64,000 bases of DNA from Filomicrobium insigne (GCF_900104305.1 NZ_FNJC01000002.1:310001-374000), one strand, 5' to 3'. Positions 54,913 through 63,320 are shown, numbered from the stretch's first letter. Made by a program: numbers and translations. The notes: generated from the sequence alone by a model not told the origin.

Positions 54913-55914
54913 TTAGAATGGATTCCAAGTCGGCGACCGAGTGTACTTCAGATACCCAATATTCGCACCCAGCCGAAGCCCCACTCCCGCGCGAATAGGC
55001 GCCATCGTGACATGCTCATAAGTCTGGAACTGAATACCGACGCCGCCAACCACATAAGCCGACCCCTGTACGCCACCGAAACGATGATAAATATCCGACG
55101 GGTCTCTCATGTTGTATACGAGCACCATTGTCTTGGAACCGTCACCACCGAAATCGTAACCGACGGATGGCCCTTGCCAGTAGACTTTGTGAGTTCCCCA
55201 ACGTCGCGTGTGTAGACGCCCCTCGCCGTAGCGCAAACCAGCAACGAATGCGCCGCCTGCGTCTTCCCCAAGAATATAGCCGTTAGGGCGGCCCGATTGC
55301 TTGAATGCATATTCTATGACGTTGGCCAGCCCCTTGCTCACAGAACCAAAAAACTGATGCCCCGCACCAAGAATTTCATTCTGGCTGTAGGTTCCACCAC
55401 CGTCGTCTTGTGGATAGTTACGGGGAGCACGGTCATCATAAGGCTCGTCGGCATACTGGCCAGGCCCGCTATCGTAGCGACCATTGTCGCGATAATCACG
55501 GCCGCCGCTATCGTAACGGCTTGTCCGGCTGCCATAGTCCGGACCATTGTTATACGCACTCCCCGAACCATACCCGCCACCCGATTGTGGAGACTGATAT
55601 GCATCGTTCGATCGGTAAGTATCGTTCGAGCCGTATGTGTTGTTAGGGCGGTACGCCTCGCCGGATCCATACGACTGGCCGCCGCCATCTCCGGAATACC
55701 CGCCCCCGTTTGAATAACTTCGGTTCGACGGTCCCTGAGTCGGCGTGCCATACCGCGAATCAGCCGCGACGGCATCAGGATCGGGTGCCTCTCGATAGAC
55801 GTCGTACTGGGAACCCGAATAACTATCCTGCGCATCGGCGGCGCCCGCATAAGCGAACGCAAGCGCGAAACCCAATGCTAACGTCGCGAACCGCGCCGTC
55901 CAATATCCAAGCAT
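54913..55914 (-). CDS. DUF1134/EipA-family envelope protein
   Basis: The 333-residue protein has a signal peptide (to about 29, AGAADAQ) and a C-terminal DUF1134 domain (about 185-333): AGHQFFGSVSKGLANVIEYA, GAFVAGLRYGEG, WQGPSVGYDFGGDGSKTMVL, GGVGIQFQTYEH. EipA, the Brucella member, is a conserved periplasmic protein needed for envelope integrity. Between signal peptide and domain lies a Gly/Ser/Tyr/Asn-rich linker of about 150 residues (GGGYSGDGGGQSYGSG) that the shorter Brucella protein (about 198 aa) lacks. I chose the ATG at 55914; an upstream extension has no signal features. It is divergent from chpT. Confidence 0.9.
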   Translation of the reverse strand: MLGYWTARFATLALGFALAFAYAGAADAQDSYSGSQYDVYREAPDPDAVAADSRYGTPTQGPSNRSYSNGGGYSGDGGGQSYGSGEAYRPNNTYGSNDTYRSNDAYQSPQSGGGYGSGSAYNNGPDYGSRTSRYDSGGRDYRDNGRYDSGPGQYADEPYDDRAPRNYPQDDGGGTYSQNEILGAGHQFFGSVSKGLANVIEYAFKQSGRPNGYILGEDAGGAFVAGLRYGEGRLHTRRWGTHKVYWQGPSVGYDFGGDGSKTMVLVYNMRDPSDIYHRFGGVQGSAYVVGGVGIQFQTYEHVTMAPIRAGVGLRLGANIGYLKYTRSPTWNPF

Positions 55915-56288
55915 CTTTTTAATCCGATAGATCTGGGTCAATGAGCAATTGAACGCGCGCCGACTTATAGTGAACGACGCAGCCAATAGCGTTAATGAAT
56001 CTTTGCTCGGAAGTTGTTACCAAAGTGTGGCCGAGCGCGATGCCGGGGGGCCACACCAGCCTGGGTTTCGCCCCCGAGCTACCCTGAAACCGCAGGAACG
56101 GACAATTCGCACCCTGCGGAGCCTTTGCATCGGCGCGCAACGCCGTGTATTTCTGCGGTTCTATAGGATTTACGAGCGGCCCCCGTTTGGCTCGCGTCGC
56201 CACGCTTCTGATACGCTGGCGAGCCGCCGCTTTACTCCAGAACTGATCACCGATGCCCGCGGTAAACGGGCCGACGAGGGGGCACCGA

Positions 56289-56927
56289 ATGGGTGAAATT
56301 CAGACACCAACCGATCTTGAGCTTGCCGCCTTGATCTCCAGCAAGATCTGTCATGACATCATCGGTCCGGTTGGCGCAATCTATAACGGCCTCGAAATAC
56401 TCGACGAAGACGATGATGCCGAAGCCCAGTCCTACGCGCTCGATGTCATTCGCAATGTGACCGAACAGGCTTCTGCGCGCCTGCAATTTGCACGTTTCGC
56501 ATTTGGTGCTGCGGGGTCAGCCGGAGCACAGATTGATCTGCGGACGGCCGAGCAGATTTCACGCGCCTATGTCGGTCAACGCAAGCACGTCCTGAATTGG
56601 GTCGGACCGCCCGGCCATATGGCCAAGGACAAAGTCAAACTGCTCCTTAATATGATCTCCTCGGCAATCACCGTTCTGCCGCGCGGTGGAGAGATCCGCG
56701 TTTCGATCGAAGGAGAGTTGGAGCAACCAGCATTCGCACTGCGCTGCACAGGTACCGGCGCACGCCCGCCGCAATACCTGACCGAGTTCGTCGCCGGAGA
56801 AGAGCCCACCGAATTCAACGCTCTCAATATCCAGGCGTACTACACGTGGCGCTTGTCTGAAGCCACCATGATGCGACTAGAGATTATCAAGGACGGCGAC
56901 GACATCATCATTTCGGCGGTACCGTAG
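56289..56927 (+). CDS. chpT: Histidine phosphotransferase ChpT
   Basis: ChpT carries phosphate from the hybrid kinase CckA to CtrA and CpdR and so controls the alphaproteobacterial cell cycle. The 212-residue protein has the dimerisation helices with the phospho-accepting His22 in SSKICHDIIGPVGAI, and a degenerate ATPase-like C-terminal domain. GAGGGGG seven bases before the ATG at 56289 makes this a better start than the ATG twelve codons upstream. It is divergent from the EipA-like gene, as in Brucella, and followed by a receiver-domain gene on the same strand. Confidence 0.93.
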   Translation: MGEIQTPTDLELAALISSKICHDIIGPVGAIYNGLEILDEDDDAEAQSYALDVIRNVTEQASARLQFARFAFGAAGSAGAQIDLRTAEQISRAYVGQRKHVLNWVGPPGHMAKDKVKLLLNMISSAITVLPRGGEIRVSIEGELEQPAFALRCTGTGARPPQYLTEFVAGEEPTEFNALNIQAYYTWRLSEATMMRLEIIKDGDDIIISAVP

Positions 56928-57053
56928 GCATAGGCGAACCAGGGCGCAGGTTGTTCGTAACAAAACCTAAACTTAACCATTTGCCGAGAGCATTGCCGCG
57001 CCTTCGATACTGCCGCTAGGCGTGGCGTTCCCCTTGATGCTGAGATTTCATCC

Positions 57054-57434
57054 ATGCAGTGCTGTCTGGTCATCGATGACGCCGAACTCGTTCGCAGAGT
57101 CGCGAGTCAGTTCCTCGAGCGTGCGGGTTATATGGTGATCGAAGCTGAAGACGCTCAACAAGCTCTTCAGACCTGCACCGCTCGGATGCCTGACCTTATC
57201 CTCTTGGACTGGCAGCTTCCAGGAATGAGCGCGCATGAATTCCTTGAAGGGCTGCGTGGGCTCTGCCCTGCAGGCGGCCCGCAGATCCTCTACATGATGA
57301 CCGAATTCGACATCAAAGATCTGACACGCGCCCATGCCGCCGGCATCACAGATTTCCTGCTCAAGCCCTTTGATCGGCAGACACTGACCGCAAAGCTCGA
57401 TCAGTTTGCCCAAGCCAGACTTGCATCCACTTGA
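57054..57434 (+). CDS. Single-domain response regulator
   Basis: The 126-residue CheY-like receiver has the acidic pair Asp8/Asp9 (CLVIDDAE), the phospho-accepting Asp52 (LILLDWQLPG), Thr83 (MMTEFD) and Lys104 (LLKPFD), and no output domain. It starts 127 bases after chpT. A role in the ChpT phosphorelay is a natural inference, but it is not a clear DivK or CpdR by sequence. Its start has no obvious Shine-Dalgarno. Confidence 0.93.
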   Translation: MQCCLVIDDAELVRRVASQFLERAGYMVIEAEDAQQALQTCTARMPDLILLDWQLPGMSAHEFLEGLRGLCPAGGPQILYMMTEFDIKDLTRAHAAGITDFLLKPFDRQTLTAKLDQFAQARLAST

Positions 57435-57561
57435 AGTACGACACTCCGACCAGGGACAAATCCTCGTCGCTATCCCTATCCGTAGAGGAAATCGGCCTAG
57501 CCCTGTCGTTCCACGACTGCTAATTCACGACCTCAGCATTTCACCCGAGGTTTGCCTGGCC

Positions 57562-58185
57562 GTGCTACGCGTCGAGCACTTAAAGATCCCGGATTTGCCG
57601 CCCCTGACGTTCATCGTCGCGGAGGGGCATTGCCTCGCGGTTGAAGGCCCGTCCGGTTCAGGCAAAACACGACTGCTGCGCGCCATAGCCGATCTTGACC
57701 CGACGCCTGGGCAGATCTTCCTGGACGGAGCCGAACGCGGTGAGATGCCGGCACCAAGGTGGCGTTCGATGGTGCGCTACGTCGCGGCAGAACCGGCCTG
57801 GTGGACACCAACGCCGCGTCAGGCCTTCCCCGCTGACGAAGGCGCATTGGAAAAAGTTGAACGCGCGATGACCAGCCTGGGCCTGGGCCCGGAACTCATC
57901 GACCGCCCCATCTCTCAACTCTCAACAGGCGAACGGCAGCGTTTGGCCTTGTTGCGCGCACTCGTCGATGAACCGAGAGTTCTGCTCCTGGACGAACCGA
58001 CATCGGCTCTTGATGCCAGACATGCAGCACTCGTTGAGGAACTGATACGCTACCAGCTCATCAGCAATCGTGCGGTGATCATCGTAAGCCATGACGACGC
58101 TCAGATCGCACGTCTCGCCGATGCGCGCCTTCAACTCGGACCTACGAACAATACGAAGGCACGAGCCTTGAGGGGTCCGCAATGA
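57562..58185 (+). CDS. fetA: ABC transporter ATP-binding protein, FetA-like
   Basis: The 207-residue ATPase has Walker A GPSGSGKT (29-36), the signature LSTGERQRLALLRAL and Walker B RVLLLDEPTSALD, with the H-loop IIVSHDDAQI. FetAB in E. coli is a proposed iron exporter; the gene pair with a UPF0014 permease supports that assignment. The frame is open upstream to 57406, but the GTG at 57562 gives the typical FetA start (LRVEHLKIP), with CGAGG some ten bases before. Its stop overlaps the permease start in an ATGA. A different metal or small-molecule cargo is possible. Confidence 0.88.
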   Translation: MLRVEHLKIPDLPPLTFIVAEGHCLAVEGPSGSGKTRLLRAIADLDPTPGQIFLDGAERGEMPAPRWRSMVRYVAAEPAWWTPTPRQAFPADEGALEKVERAMTSLGLGPELIDRPISQLSTGERQRLALLRALVDEPRVLLLDEPTSALDARHAALVEELIRYQLISNRAVIIVSHDDAQIARLADARLQLGPTNNTKARALRGPQ

Positions 58186-58982
58186 CCTACATCGATCTTA
58201 GCGTCTGGGACCTAGCACTCGCCGCCGCGCTTATATTGCTGAACGCCGCCATCTCATGGGGCTTCCATTTGGGACTGGGGCGCACGCTGGCCTTCAACAC
58301 TTTGCGAATGGTGCTGCAGCTCGCGTTGATCGGCTACGTGCTTGGCTGGATTTTCGCCCAATCCAACCCGCTGTGGACTGCACTCATCGCCGCGATCATG
58401 ATCGCTGTCGCTGGATACGAAATCCGTGCACGCCAGTCCCGGCGCTTTACGGGGTTTACGAGCTACCTGCTCGGCTCGGGCACGCTCTTATTCGTTGGCA
58501 CACTCACCACGATCTACGCGGTCGCGGCCATTATTGGTCCAAATCCATGGTACGACCCGCGCTACATTCTACCAATCTTGGGAATGGTGCTTGGCAACAC
58601 CATGACCGGCATTGCCCTGACACTAAACACGCTGACAGAATCGGCCGCCCGCGACCGCGCAGCAATAGAAGCCAGATTGTCCTTGGGTCACAGCCGCTTC
58701 ACAGCTCTGAGCGAAACGCTACGACAGGCCCTGCGAACCGGAACGATGCCAATCCTCAATGCAATGGCGGCATCTGGCGTCGTCAGCCTACCAGGCATGA
58801 TGACGGGACAAATCCTCGCCGGCCTCGACCCCATCGAGGCGGCGAAGTATCAAATCATGATCATGTTCATTATTGCCGGCGCGACGGCCCTCGGCGTTGT
58901 CATAGCCGGTTATGCAGCCGCGCTTCTCCTCTCAGACAATCGACACCGTTTGCGCCTCGACCGTCTTGAGAAAGAAGCCTAA
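58182..58982 (+). CDS. fetB: ABC transporter permease, FetB (UPF0014) family
   Basis: The 266-residue protein has about seven membrane helices and UPF0014 motifs: RMVLQLALIGYVLGWIF, AIMIAVAGYEIRARQSRR, ILGMVLGNTMTGIAL and SGVVSLPGMMTGQILAG. It overlaps fetA by four bases (ATGA), so the two are translationally coupled and form a transporter. In E. coli FetAB helps resist peroxide by exporting iron. It ends 10 bases before a convergent secreted-protein gene. Confidence 0.92.
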   Translation: MTYIDLSVWDLALAAALILLNAAISWGFHLGLGRTLAFNTLRMVLQLALIGYVLGWIFAQSNPLWTALIAAIMIAVAGYEIRARQSRRFTGFTSYLLGSGTLLFVGTLTTIYAVAAIIGPNPWYDPRYILPILGMVLGNTMTGIALTLNTLTESAARDRAAIEARLSLGHSRFTALSETLRQALRTGTMPILNAMAASGVVSLPGMMTGQILAGLDPIEAAKYQIMIMFIIAGATALGVVIAGYAAALLLSDNRHRLRLDRLEKEA

Positions 58983-58991
58983 GCCCGCAGA

Positions 58992-59297
58992 TCAGCCGTC
59001 CCAGCAAACGTCGGCTTCGGCACGGCACGTGTATTCATCAAAGATAATCAAGTCCAGGAACAGCTCGCACGACACGTCCTTTTTGCCCGTGCGATATTTT
59101 GAGATGCCCCGTTCACTCGTCCATTCCTTGATGTACTTGTCGAGGAGATCCTTAGCGTCTTTGGTCGGCCCGTCTTTGCCATAATCATTGACCGAGAACG
59201 CAAGGCGCGTGCACTTGGCCTGCGCGGGAGCGACGACAATGAAGGAAAGTGCGATCGTCGCCAGGACGGCCGACAACATCGATGCACGCGTGGACAT
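58992..59297 (-). CDS. Small secreted four-Cys protein (family member A)
   Basis: A 101-residue protein with a signal peptide (to about 27, APAQA-KC). The mature part has the pattern C1 (KCTRLAFSV) ... DAK ... W ... C2 (VSCELF) - C3 (YTCRAEADVCW), ending with C-x6-C. The four cysteines suggest two disulfides. AGGG lies eight bases before the ATG. Its pattern is shared with the genes at 60491 and 60794, see findings. I do not know the function. Confidence 0.8.
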   Translation of the reverse strand: MSTRASMLSAVLATIALSFIVVAPAQAKCTRLAFSVNDYGKDGPTKDAKDLLDKYIKEWTSERGISKYRTGKKDVSCELFLDLIIFDEYTCRAEADVCWDG

Positions 59298-59425
59298 GGC
59301 TGTACCCTGGAAAAATTAACCCTGTTCATCTCCTATAGACGCCAGCGTTTGGCGTGCCTAGAGGCCCAAACGGGTTTCCCCATGGCAATTGCAGCAGGAC
59401 AACAGCTCAATCCTAGCGGGAAAGC

Positions 59426-59463
59426 AAAAGCGCCGCTCCCCAATACCAGGATAGCGGCGCTTT
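59426..59463. terminator. Hairpin between secreted protein genes
   Basis: AAAGCGCCGCT (59427-59437) pairs with AGCGGCGCTTT (59453-59463), 11 perfect pairs around a 15-base loop. On the - strand the stem is followed by TGCTTT and it lies 20 bases after the stop of the 59484-59840 gene, so it probably terminates that transcript. The + strand tail has no T-run. Confidence 0.6.
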
Positions 59464-59483
59464 GTAGGTCTGAAACCGGCAGA

Positions 59484-59840
59484 TCAGTTCATATACGGCG
59501 AGTCGCCACCATGAAAGGCAGCCGGGCTATCAAAGAAAAACCCGTGATCGAACGGCCCCATCACGCTCTGCTGATCAACGGAAGGATCACGATAGCTGTT
59601 AACGCTACCGAAAATCGAACGGGCATTGCCGTAGGTATTTACAGTGTCGCTATAGTTGTATGAGTAGCCGCCACGGCGCTTCACATACCCCTTAACCTTT
59701 ACACCACCGCCACGATAGTAGCTCGATTTTGGGTGAGCGCCTTCAGCGCTAGACCAGCGAGACCGCGAACCGGCCTCTGCGGACACTGAGAAAACGGCAA
59801 AACTACACAGCAATGCCGCCAACACACACAAACGCATCAT
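59484..59840 (-). CDS. Small secreted Ser/Gly/Tyr-rich protein
   Basis: A 118-residue protein with a signal peptide (to about 23, VSAEAGS) and a mature part that is basic and rich in Ser, Gly, Tyr and Arg (SSYYRGGGVKVKG, RRGGYSYNYSDTVNTYGNA). No cysteine occurs in the mature part, so it is unrelated to its four-Cys neighbours. It is probably a small periplasmic or surface protein; I do not recognise it. It has its own terminator. Confidence 0.7.
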   Translation of the reverse strand: MMRLCVLAALLCSFAVFSVSAEAGSRSRWSSAEGAHPKSSYYRGGGVKVKGYVKRRGGYSYNYSDTVNTYGNARSIFGSVNSYRDPSVDQQSVMGPFDHGFFFDSPAAFHGGDSPYMN

Positions 59841-60120
59841 AACTCGACCTCACTCACATTGACGTTTAGCCGCCACACTAAACCGGAACTCGTCAGCACT
59901 CTGTAAAGAACCGGAAACAATGTCTACGGTTCCAGGTTGTACAGTCTCCATGCATATATGGGGCTGGCCCGAATCGAGCATATTTGCCATAGGAATTATA
60001 ATTCATTAATGCGTTATCTGTCTGTCGCATAATGCGTTTACTCGACGATTGCTGGTTCAGACGAATCTTCATCCGAACCAACATCGTCACCCTCAAGCTC
60101 TTTCGGGAGTTGCATGAATT

Positions 60121-60420
60121 ATGGATATCGTTTCTCTGCTCGTTCAAGCACTAGGTGGGGCTATCGGTGGAAACATCGTCGGTCAGCTCTCACGCGCGCT
60201 CTCAACAGGCACGCTCGGCAACACCGTTCTGGGAGCTATCGGCGGCGCGATTGGCGCTTATGTCCTCCCCAAACTTGGCATTCCCGCACAGGCCATTGAT
60301 CTTGCCGGCTCCGTTGACTGGCAGCAGATCTTGAGCCAATTGGGCATGGGTGCCGGTAGCGGCGCCATCATTTCGGGAATTATCGCGGCGATCCGCAACG
60401 CAACATCACGTAGCGCATAG
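60121..60420 (+). CDS. Small glycine-rich hydrophobic protein
   Basis: A 99-residue protein with Gly-rich helices (GGAIGGNIVGQL, GAIGGAIGAYVLP, GAGSGAIISGIIAAI) and a polar segment near the middle (AQAIDLAGSVDWQQIL). The Gly-zipper repeats suggest a small membrane or toxin-like channel fold; no signal peptide is clear. GGGAG lies about 13 bases before the ATG. It is preceded by about 280 bases of AT-richer sequence in which I see nothing else, and shares a hairpin with the convergent gene at 60491. Confidence 0.7.
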   Translation: MDIVSLLVQALGGAIGGNIVGQLSRALSTGTLGNTVLGAIGGAIGAYVLPKLGIPAQAIDLAGSVDWQQILSQLGMGAGSGAIISGIIAAIRNATSRSA

Positions 60421-60429
60421 GCAGAAAAA

Positions 60430-60470
60430 AGAGAGCGGGCGCTTCTCGGAAAGAGAAACGCCCGCTCTCT
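60430..60470 (-). terminator. Strong terminator on the - strand
   Basis: A perfect 12-pair stem (60430-60441 with 60459-60470), with a smaller inner stem, is followed on the - strand by TTTTT (60429-60425). It lies 21 bases after the stop of the 60491-60748 gene. Confidence 0.8.
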
Positions 60471-60490
60471 TGTGAAATCAATTTCACCGA

Positions 60491-60748
60491 CTATTTGCAG
60501 GCTTTTTGGTGCGCAACACAATGCGTACCGAACGTAGCCCCTGTGCAAGTCATGTTCACCTGCCCCGCCGGTTTCCAGCTATTGGCGCTGATCTGGTTTT
60601 TTAGCGCGGCGTTGGCCATGAACTTCGCCAGATCCTCTGTGATCATGGTCGCCTCACCACCGGCGCGGACGCAATTTCCCGCCTGAGCACCGGTGCTCAC
60701 ACAGCAAACTATTGAAACGAATGCAGCTGTCAGAATGTGAATCCGCAT
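60491..60748 (-). CDS. Small secreted four-Cys protein (family member B)
   Basis: An 85-residue protein with a signal peptide (to about 23, TGAQA-GN). The mature part has C1 (GNCVRAGGEAT), TEDLAKFMAN, a Trp, C2 (NMTCTG) and the end C3-x6-C4 (HCVAHQKACK). AGGTGGG lies next to the ATG at 60748, four codons downstream of another ATG that I reject. It is clearly related to the protein at 60794: the C..AG..AT....D.AKF block is shared. Function unknown. Confidence 0.82.
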   Translation of the reverse strand: MRIHILTAAFVSIVCCVSTGAQAGNCVRAGGEATMITEDLAKFMANAALKNQISANSWKPAGQVNMTCTGATFGTHCVAHQKACK

Positions 60749-60793
60749 AGCCCACCTCATATGGGATGTATTGATCGTATCGTTTTAGAGATC

Positions 60794-61108
60794 TTACTTT
60801 TTACAAATGGTCGAGGTGCCGTAACACTCGTACCCAAGACCGCCTTGCTTGCATTTGTATTTACGGGGGCCAAAATCATAGCCACTCGTCTTGCCGGTTG
60901 CCATCCACTCGGCCCACGCGCCCCAATCCGTTGCCTGAAGCAGCACTTCATCAACTTGGAACTTGGCGCCATCTAGGGATCCGGCGGTACCTTGTCCGGC
61001 CTTCTTGAAGCACTCACGCGCTTCCACGTCAGCCGACAATAGGCTCATCCCCACCATCAATCCGACGCCGGCAGAGAACGCCATCGCGAACTGCCTGAGC
61101 TTTGTCAT
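60794..61108 (-). CDS. Small secreted four-Cys protein (family member C)
   Basis: A 104-residue protein with a signal peptide (to about 30, ADVEA-RE). The mature part has C1 (ECFKKAGQGTAG), DGAKFQVDEVLL, three Trp (DWGAWAEWMAT), C2 (KYKCKQGG) and C3-x6-C4 (ECYGTSTICKK). AGGAGA lies eight bases before the ATG at 61108; the longer open frame upstream is not coding. Paralogue of the gene at 60491. Function unknown. Confidence 0.82.
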   Translation of the reverse strand: MTKLRQFAMAFSAGVGLMVGMSLLSADVEARECFKKAGQGTAGSLDGAKFQVDEVLLQATDWGAWAEWMATGKTSGYDFGPRKYKCKQGGLGYECYGTSTICKK

Positions 61109-61361
61109 AACTCGTCTCTCCTGATGTTTGCGAAACACGTCCGCACAACCAGTCACATTGCATGAAGTGCGGTCGGTTGCACATCGCATGCCCACACGTT
61201 TCGGTGGTTGGAGTACTCTTTTCATCACGCGCGTTGCGCACATGCGACAAGCGCTGCCGCGCCCCATTAGGCTCGCAAGAGTAACAAGAGCCGCTCTTTC
61301 AGGCGCCGTCTGGAGCGTCTGAGACAACGTCGAACCAGGGACCACATCGAGTGGACCCGGC

Positions 61362-61577
61362 TCACTGAGCCATTTGCAGATTAATCGCTTTGGGGCCTTT
61401 GCCGCGACGGTCCGGCTCCACCTCGAACGACACCCTCATGCCTTCGCCGAGTTGGCCAATACCAGAGCGCTCCACCGCGGTAACGTGAACAAACACGTCA
61501 GCCTGCCCCTCATCCGGAATAATGAAACCGAACCCTTTTCGGCCGTTGAAGAACTTCACTGTCCCAGTCTGCCGCAT
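61362..61577 (-). CDS. Cold-shock domain protein
   Basis: The 71-residue CspA-family protein has RNP1 KGFGFI (14-19) and RNP2 VFVHVTA (28-34) and the start TGTVKFFNGRKG, which identify it. It binds single-stranded RNA or DNA as a chaperone that melts structures, in cold or stationary-phase cells. Typical size. The 337-base gap upstream could encode a long leader, as is usual for cold-shock genes, but I see no CspA-like leader motif. Confidence 0.95.
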   Translation of the reverse strand: MRQTGTVKFFNGRKGFGFIIPDEGQADVFVHVTAVERSGIGQLGEGMRVSFEVEPDRRGKGPKAINLQMAQ

Positions 61578-61914
61578 ATCGAACCACCTATTCGGAACCG
61601 AACGCGATTATCGTCGCATGTAGCAGGTGAGCCCGAATGAAATTCCCGACCAAAACACGCGGGAAACAAATCAACTCTAATTGGCCCATCGCATTACTAC
61701 AGAACAACGGAGCGGATGGATCCCAAACAATTACAGAATAAGAAACTGAAAATTGGGCAGCAGGCACAAGACCCTCCCGACGCTCAATTCGTGTGTTTCT
61801 TGGGGTTAGTCCAAAACTTTTTGAGTATCCGCCCTCGCCACAAGGGACGCAAGATTAAATAATAATCAAAAATGGATTATTTAGATTAATTACTTTAGCG
61901 CAAATGGGGGCTAT
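61578..61914. other. AT-rich intergenic region between csp gene and rlmJ
   Basis: No gene visible. From about 61840 to 61914 the sequence is very rich in A and T compared with the rest of the window, with an imperfect hairpin (61856-61883, TAAATAATAATC/GATTATTTA) near the rlmJ stop. The csp promoter and leader must lie here on the - strand. Confidence 0.5.
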
Positions 61915-62769
61915 TTAATTGCTAGAGCCAGCCAGCCAAGTGAGGTGAGAACGCGCTTCACGAGACTGCGCAAGCCTCTCGGCCAGAAAAGGCAATATCT
62001 TCCCGAGATGTGCATCAAGAAAATAGGGAGGATTGATGATGAGCAGTCCACTACCATTTAAGCGCTGCTCGTCACCGGGCCGATGCACGAAAAGCTCCGC
62101 GCACAAAAGCTTGTCGATACCCAGCTGAGCAACCCGCTGCTTCATAGTTTCAACGGCCGGCAGCCCTTTGATAGGATACCACAGCAGATAAGTGCCTGTC
62201 GCAAAGCGCCTGAGTCCATCCTTCAACCCGCTCACGAGCCGATCAAGCTCTCCCGCCACTTCGAACGGTGGATCGATCAGGATGACGCCCCGTCGCTCCT
62301 TCGGCGGCAACAGGGATCGCAGCGCAATCCAACCATCAATGTTCAAGATTTTCACGCGCACGTCGCCACGCAGAATTCTAACGAGTGCCGCGTAATCCTC
62401 AGGATGCAACTCGTTGACGACCAGAGAGTCCTGCGCGCGCATCAACCCCCGCGCCACCAATGGACTGCCGGGATAACAACGCAACTCTCCGTCTCCATTC
62501 ACGGACCGTATGCTTGTGAAATAGGGCGCAAGAAGTTCTTTGATGCCGTCGGGAAGATCTTGCCCCCATAACCGTCCGATACCCTCGCGCCATTCACCGG
62601 TTTTGCCGGCAGCCTCAGAATTGAGATCGTATTGCCCAATCCCCGCATGGGTATCAATAACGCGAAACGGAGAAGCCTTTCGTTTCAGGTATTCAATGAC
62701 GAGACTGAGCGTCACGTGCTTGATGACGTCGGCGAAATTCCCCGCATGATAAACGTGACGGTAATTCAT
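61915..62769 (-). CDS. rlmJ: 23S rRNA (adenine-2030-N6)-methyltransferase
   Basis: RlmJ methylates A2030 of 23S rRNA. The 284-residue protein begins MNYRHVYHAGNFADVIKHVT, the near-invariant start of the family, carries the SAM-binding DTHAGIGQYDL and the catalytic DPPF tetrad (VILIDPPFEV), with HPGDEQRLNGSGLLIINPPY near the end. Length is normal for the family (about 280). It is transcribed alone from a promoter in the gap before holC. Confidence 0.95.
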   Translation of the reverse strand: MNYRHVYHAGNFADVIKHVTLSLVIEYLKRKASPFRVIDTHAGIGQYDLNSEAAGKTGEWREGIGRLWGQDLPDGIKELLAPYFTSIRSVNGDGELRCYPGSPLVARGLMRAQDSLVVNELHPEDYAALVRILRGDVRVKILNIDGWIALRSLLPPKERRGVILIDPPFEVAGELDRLVSGLKDGLRRFATGTYLLWYPIKGLPAVETMKQRVAQLGIDKLLCAELFVHRPGDEQRLNGSGLLIINPPYFLDAHLGKILPFLAERLAQSREARSHLTWLAGSSN

Positions 62770-62867
62770 CGTTCTATACCGGCAAGAATCTCATGGGAGG
62801 ACGACAACCAACCCGCCGCATTCTTCCGCAACAGAAGCTCCCCAAACCATACGACCATGGCCAAGTA

Positions 62868-63320
62868 TCAGGCTTTCTTTTCCCAACGGCCATCGCCGTT
62901 CTGCTGCCAGTAGGTCACTGTACACCCCGCTGATTTTGCAGCTTTCCACTGTCCGCGCGCGTGGTCCAAGGCTTCGGGGTCCCGACCATCGAACATAAAG
63001 ACGATGCGAACAAAACCATCAAATGTGCTCGCGCTCGCCCCATCGACAAGAAAACGAACCCCAGCGCCGTTTGGCGTATCATCATCCGTCGTCAGATATA
63101 TCGGCTGTAATTCGCTGTGCCCATCTGCCCTGCGCCCATGCGGCAGAAAACTGTCATCGCGATAAGTCCAAAGCGCCAGATCCAAGGCTTCGAGCCGTTC
63201 TTCTGAACCCGATTGGACCACAGCGCGCCAGCCACGCTCGATCGTCTTCTCAAGCAAGCTCGGCAACACCCGCTCAAGAGGCTGACGCTCCAGATGATAA
63301 AATAGAACTTCAGTTCCGAT
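62868..63320 (-). CDS. holC: DNA polymerase III subunit chi
   Basis: HolC links the clamp loader to single-stranded-DNA-binding protein at the fork. The 150-residue reading given here contains the family N-terminus EVLFYHLERQPLERVLPSLL and the body (FLVDGASASTF, PEALDHARGQWKAAKSAG, VTYWQQN). No ATG, GTG or TTG precedes that N-terminus: the frame is open to a stop near 63353 and the first canonical codon is the GTG at 63269, already inside the conserved domain. I propose the ATC at 63320 as start. Sequence error or frameshift are alternatives. Length (150) is the normal one for the family. Confidence 0.75.
   Translation of the reverse strand: MGTEVLFYHLERQPLERVLPSLLEKTIERGWRAVVQSGSEERLEALDLALWTYRDDSFLPHGRRADGHSELQPIYLTTDDDTPNGAGVRFLVDGASASTFDGFVRIVFMFDGRDPEALDHARGQWKAAKSAGCTVTYWQQNGDGRWEKKA

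Noticed and set aside
54793-55215. 140-codon open frame on the + strand beside the EipA-like gene
   Set aside because: Mostly antisense to the DUF1134 domain; no signal peptide or motif.
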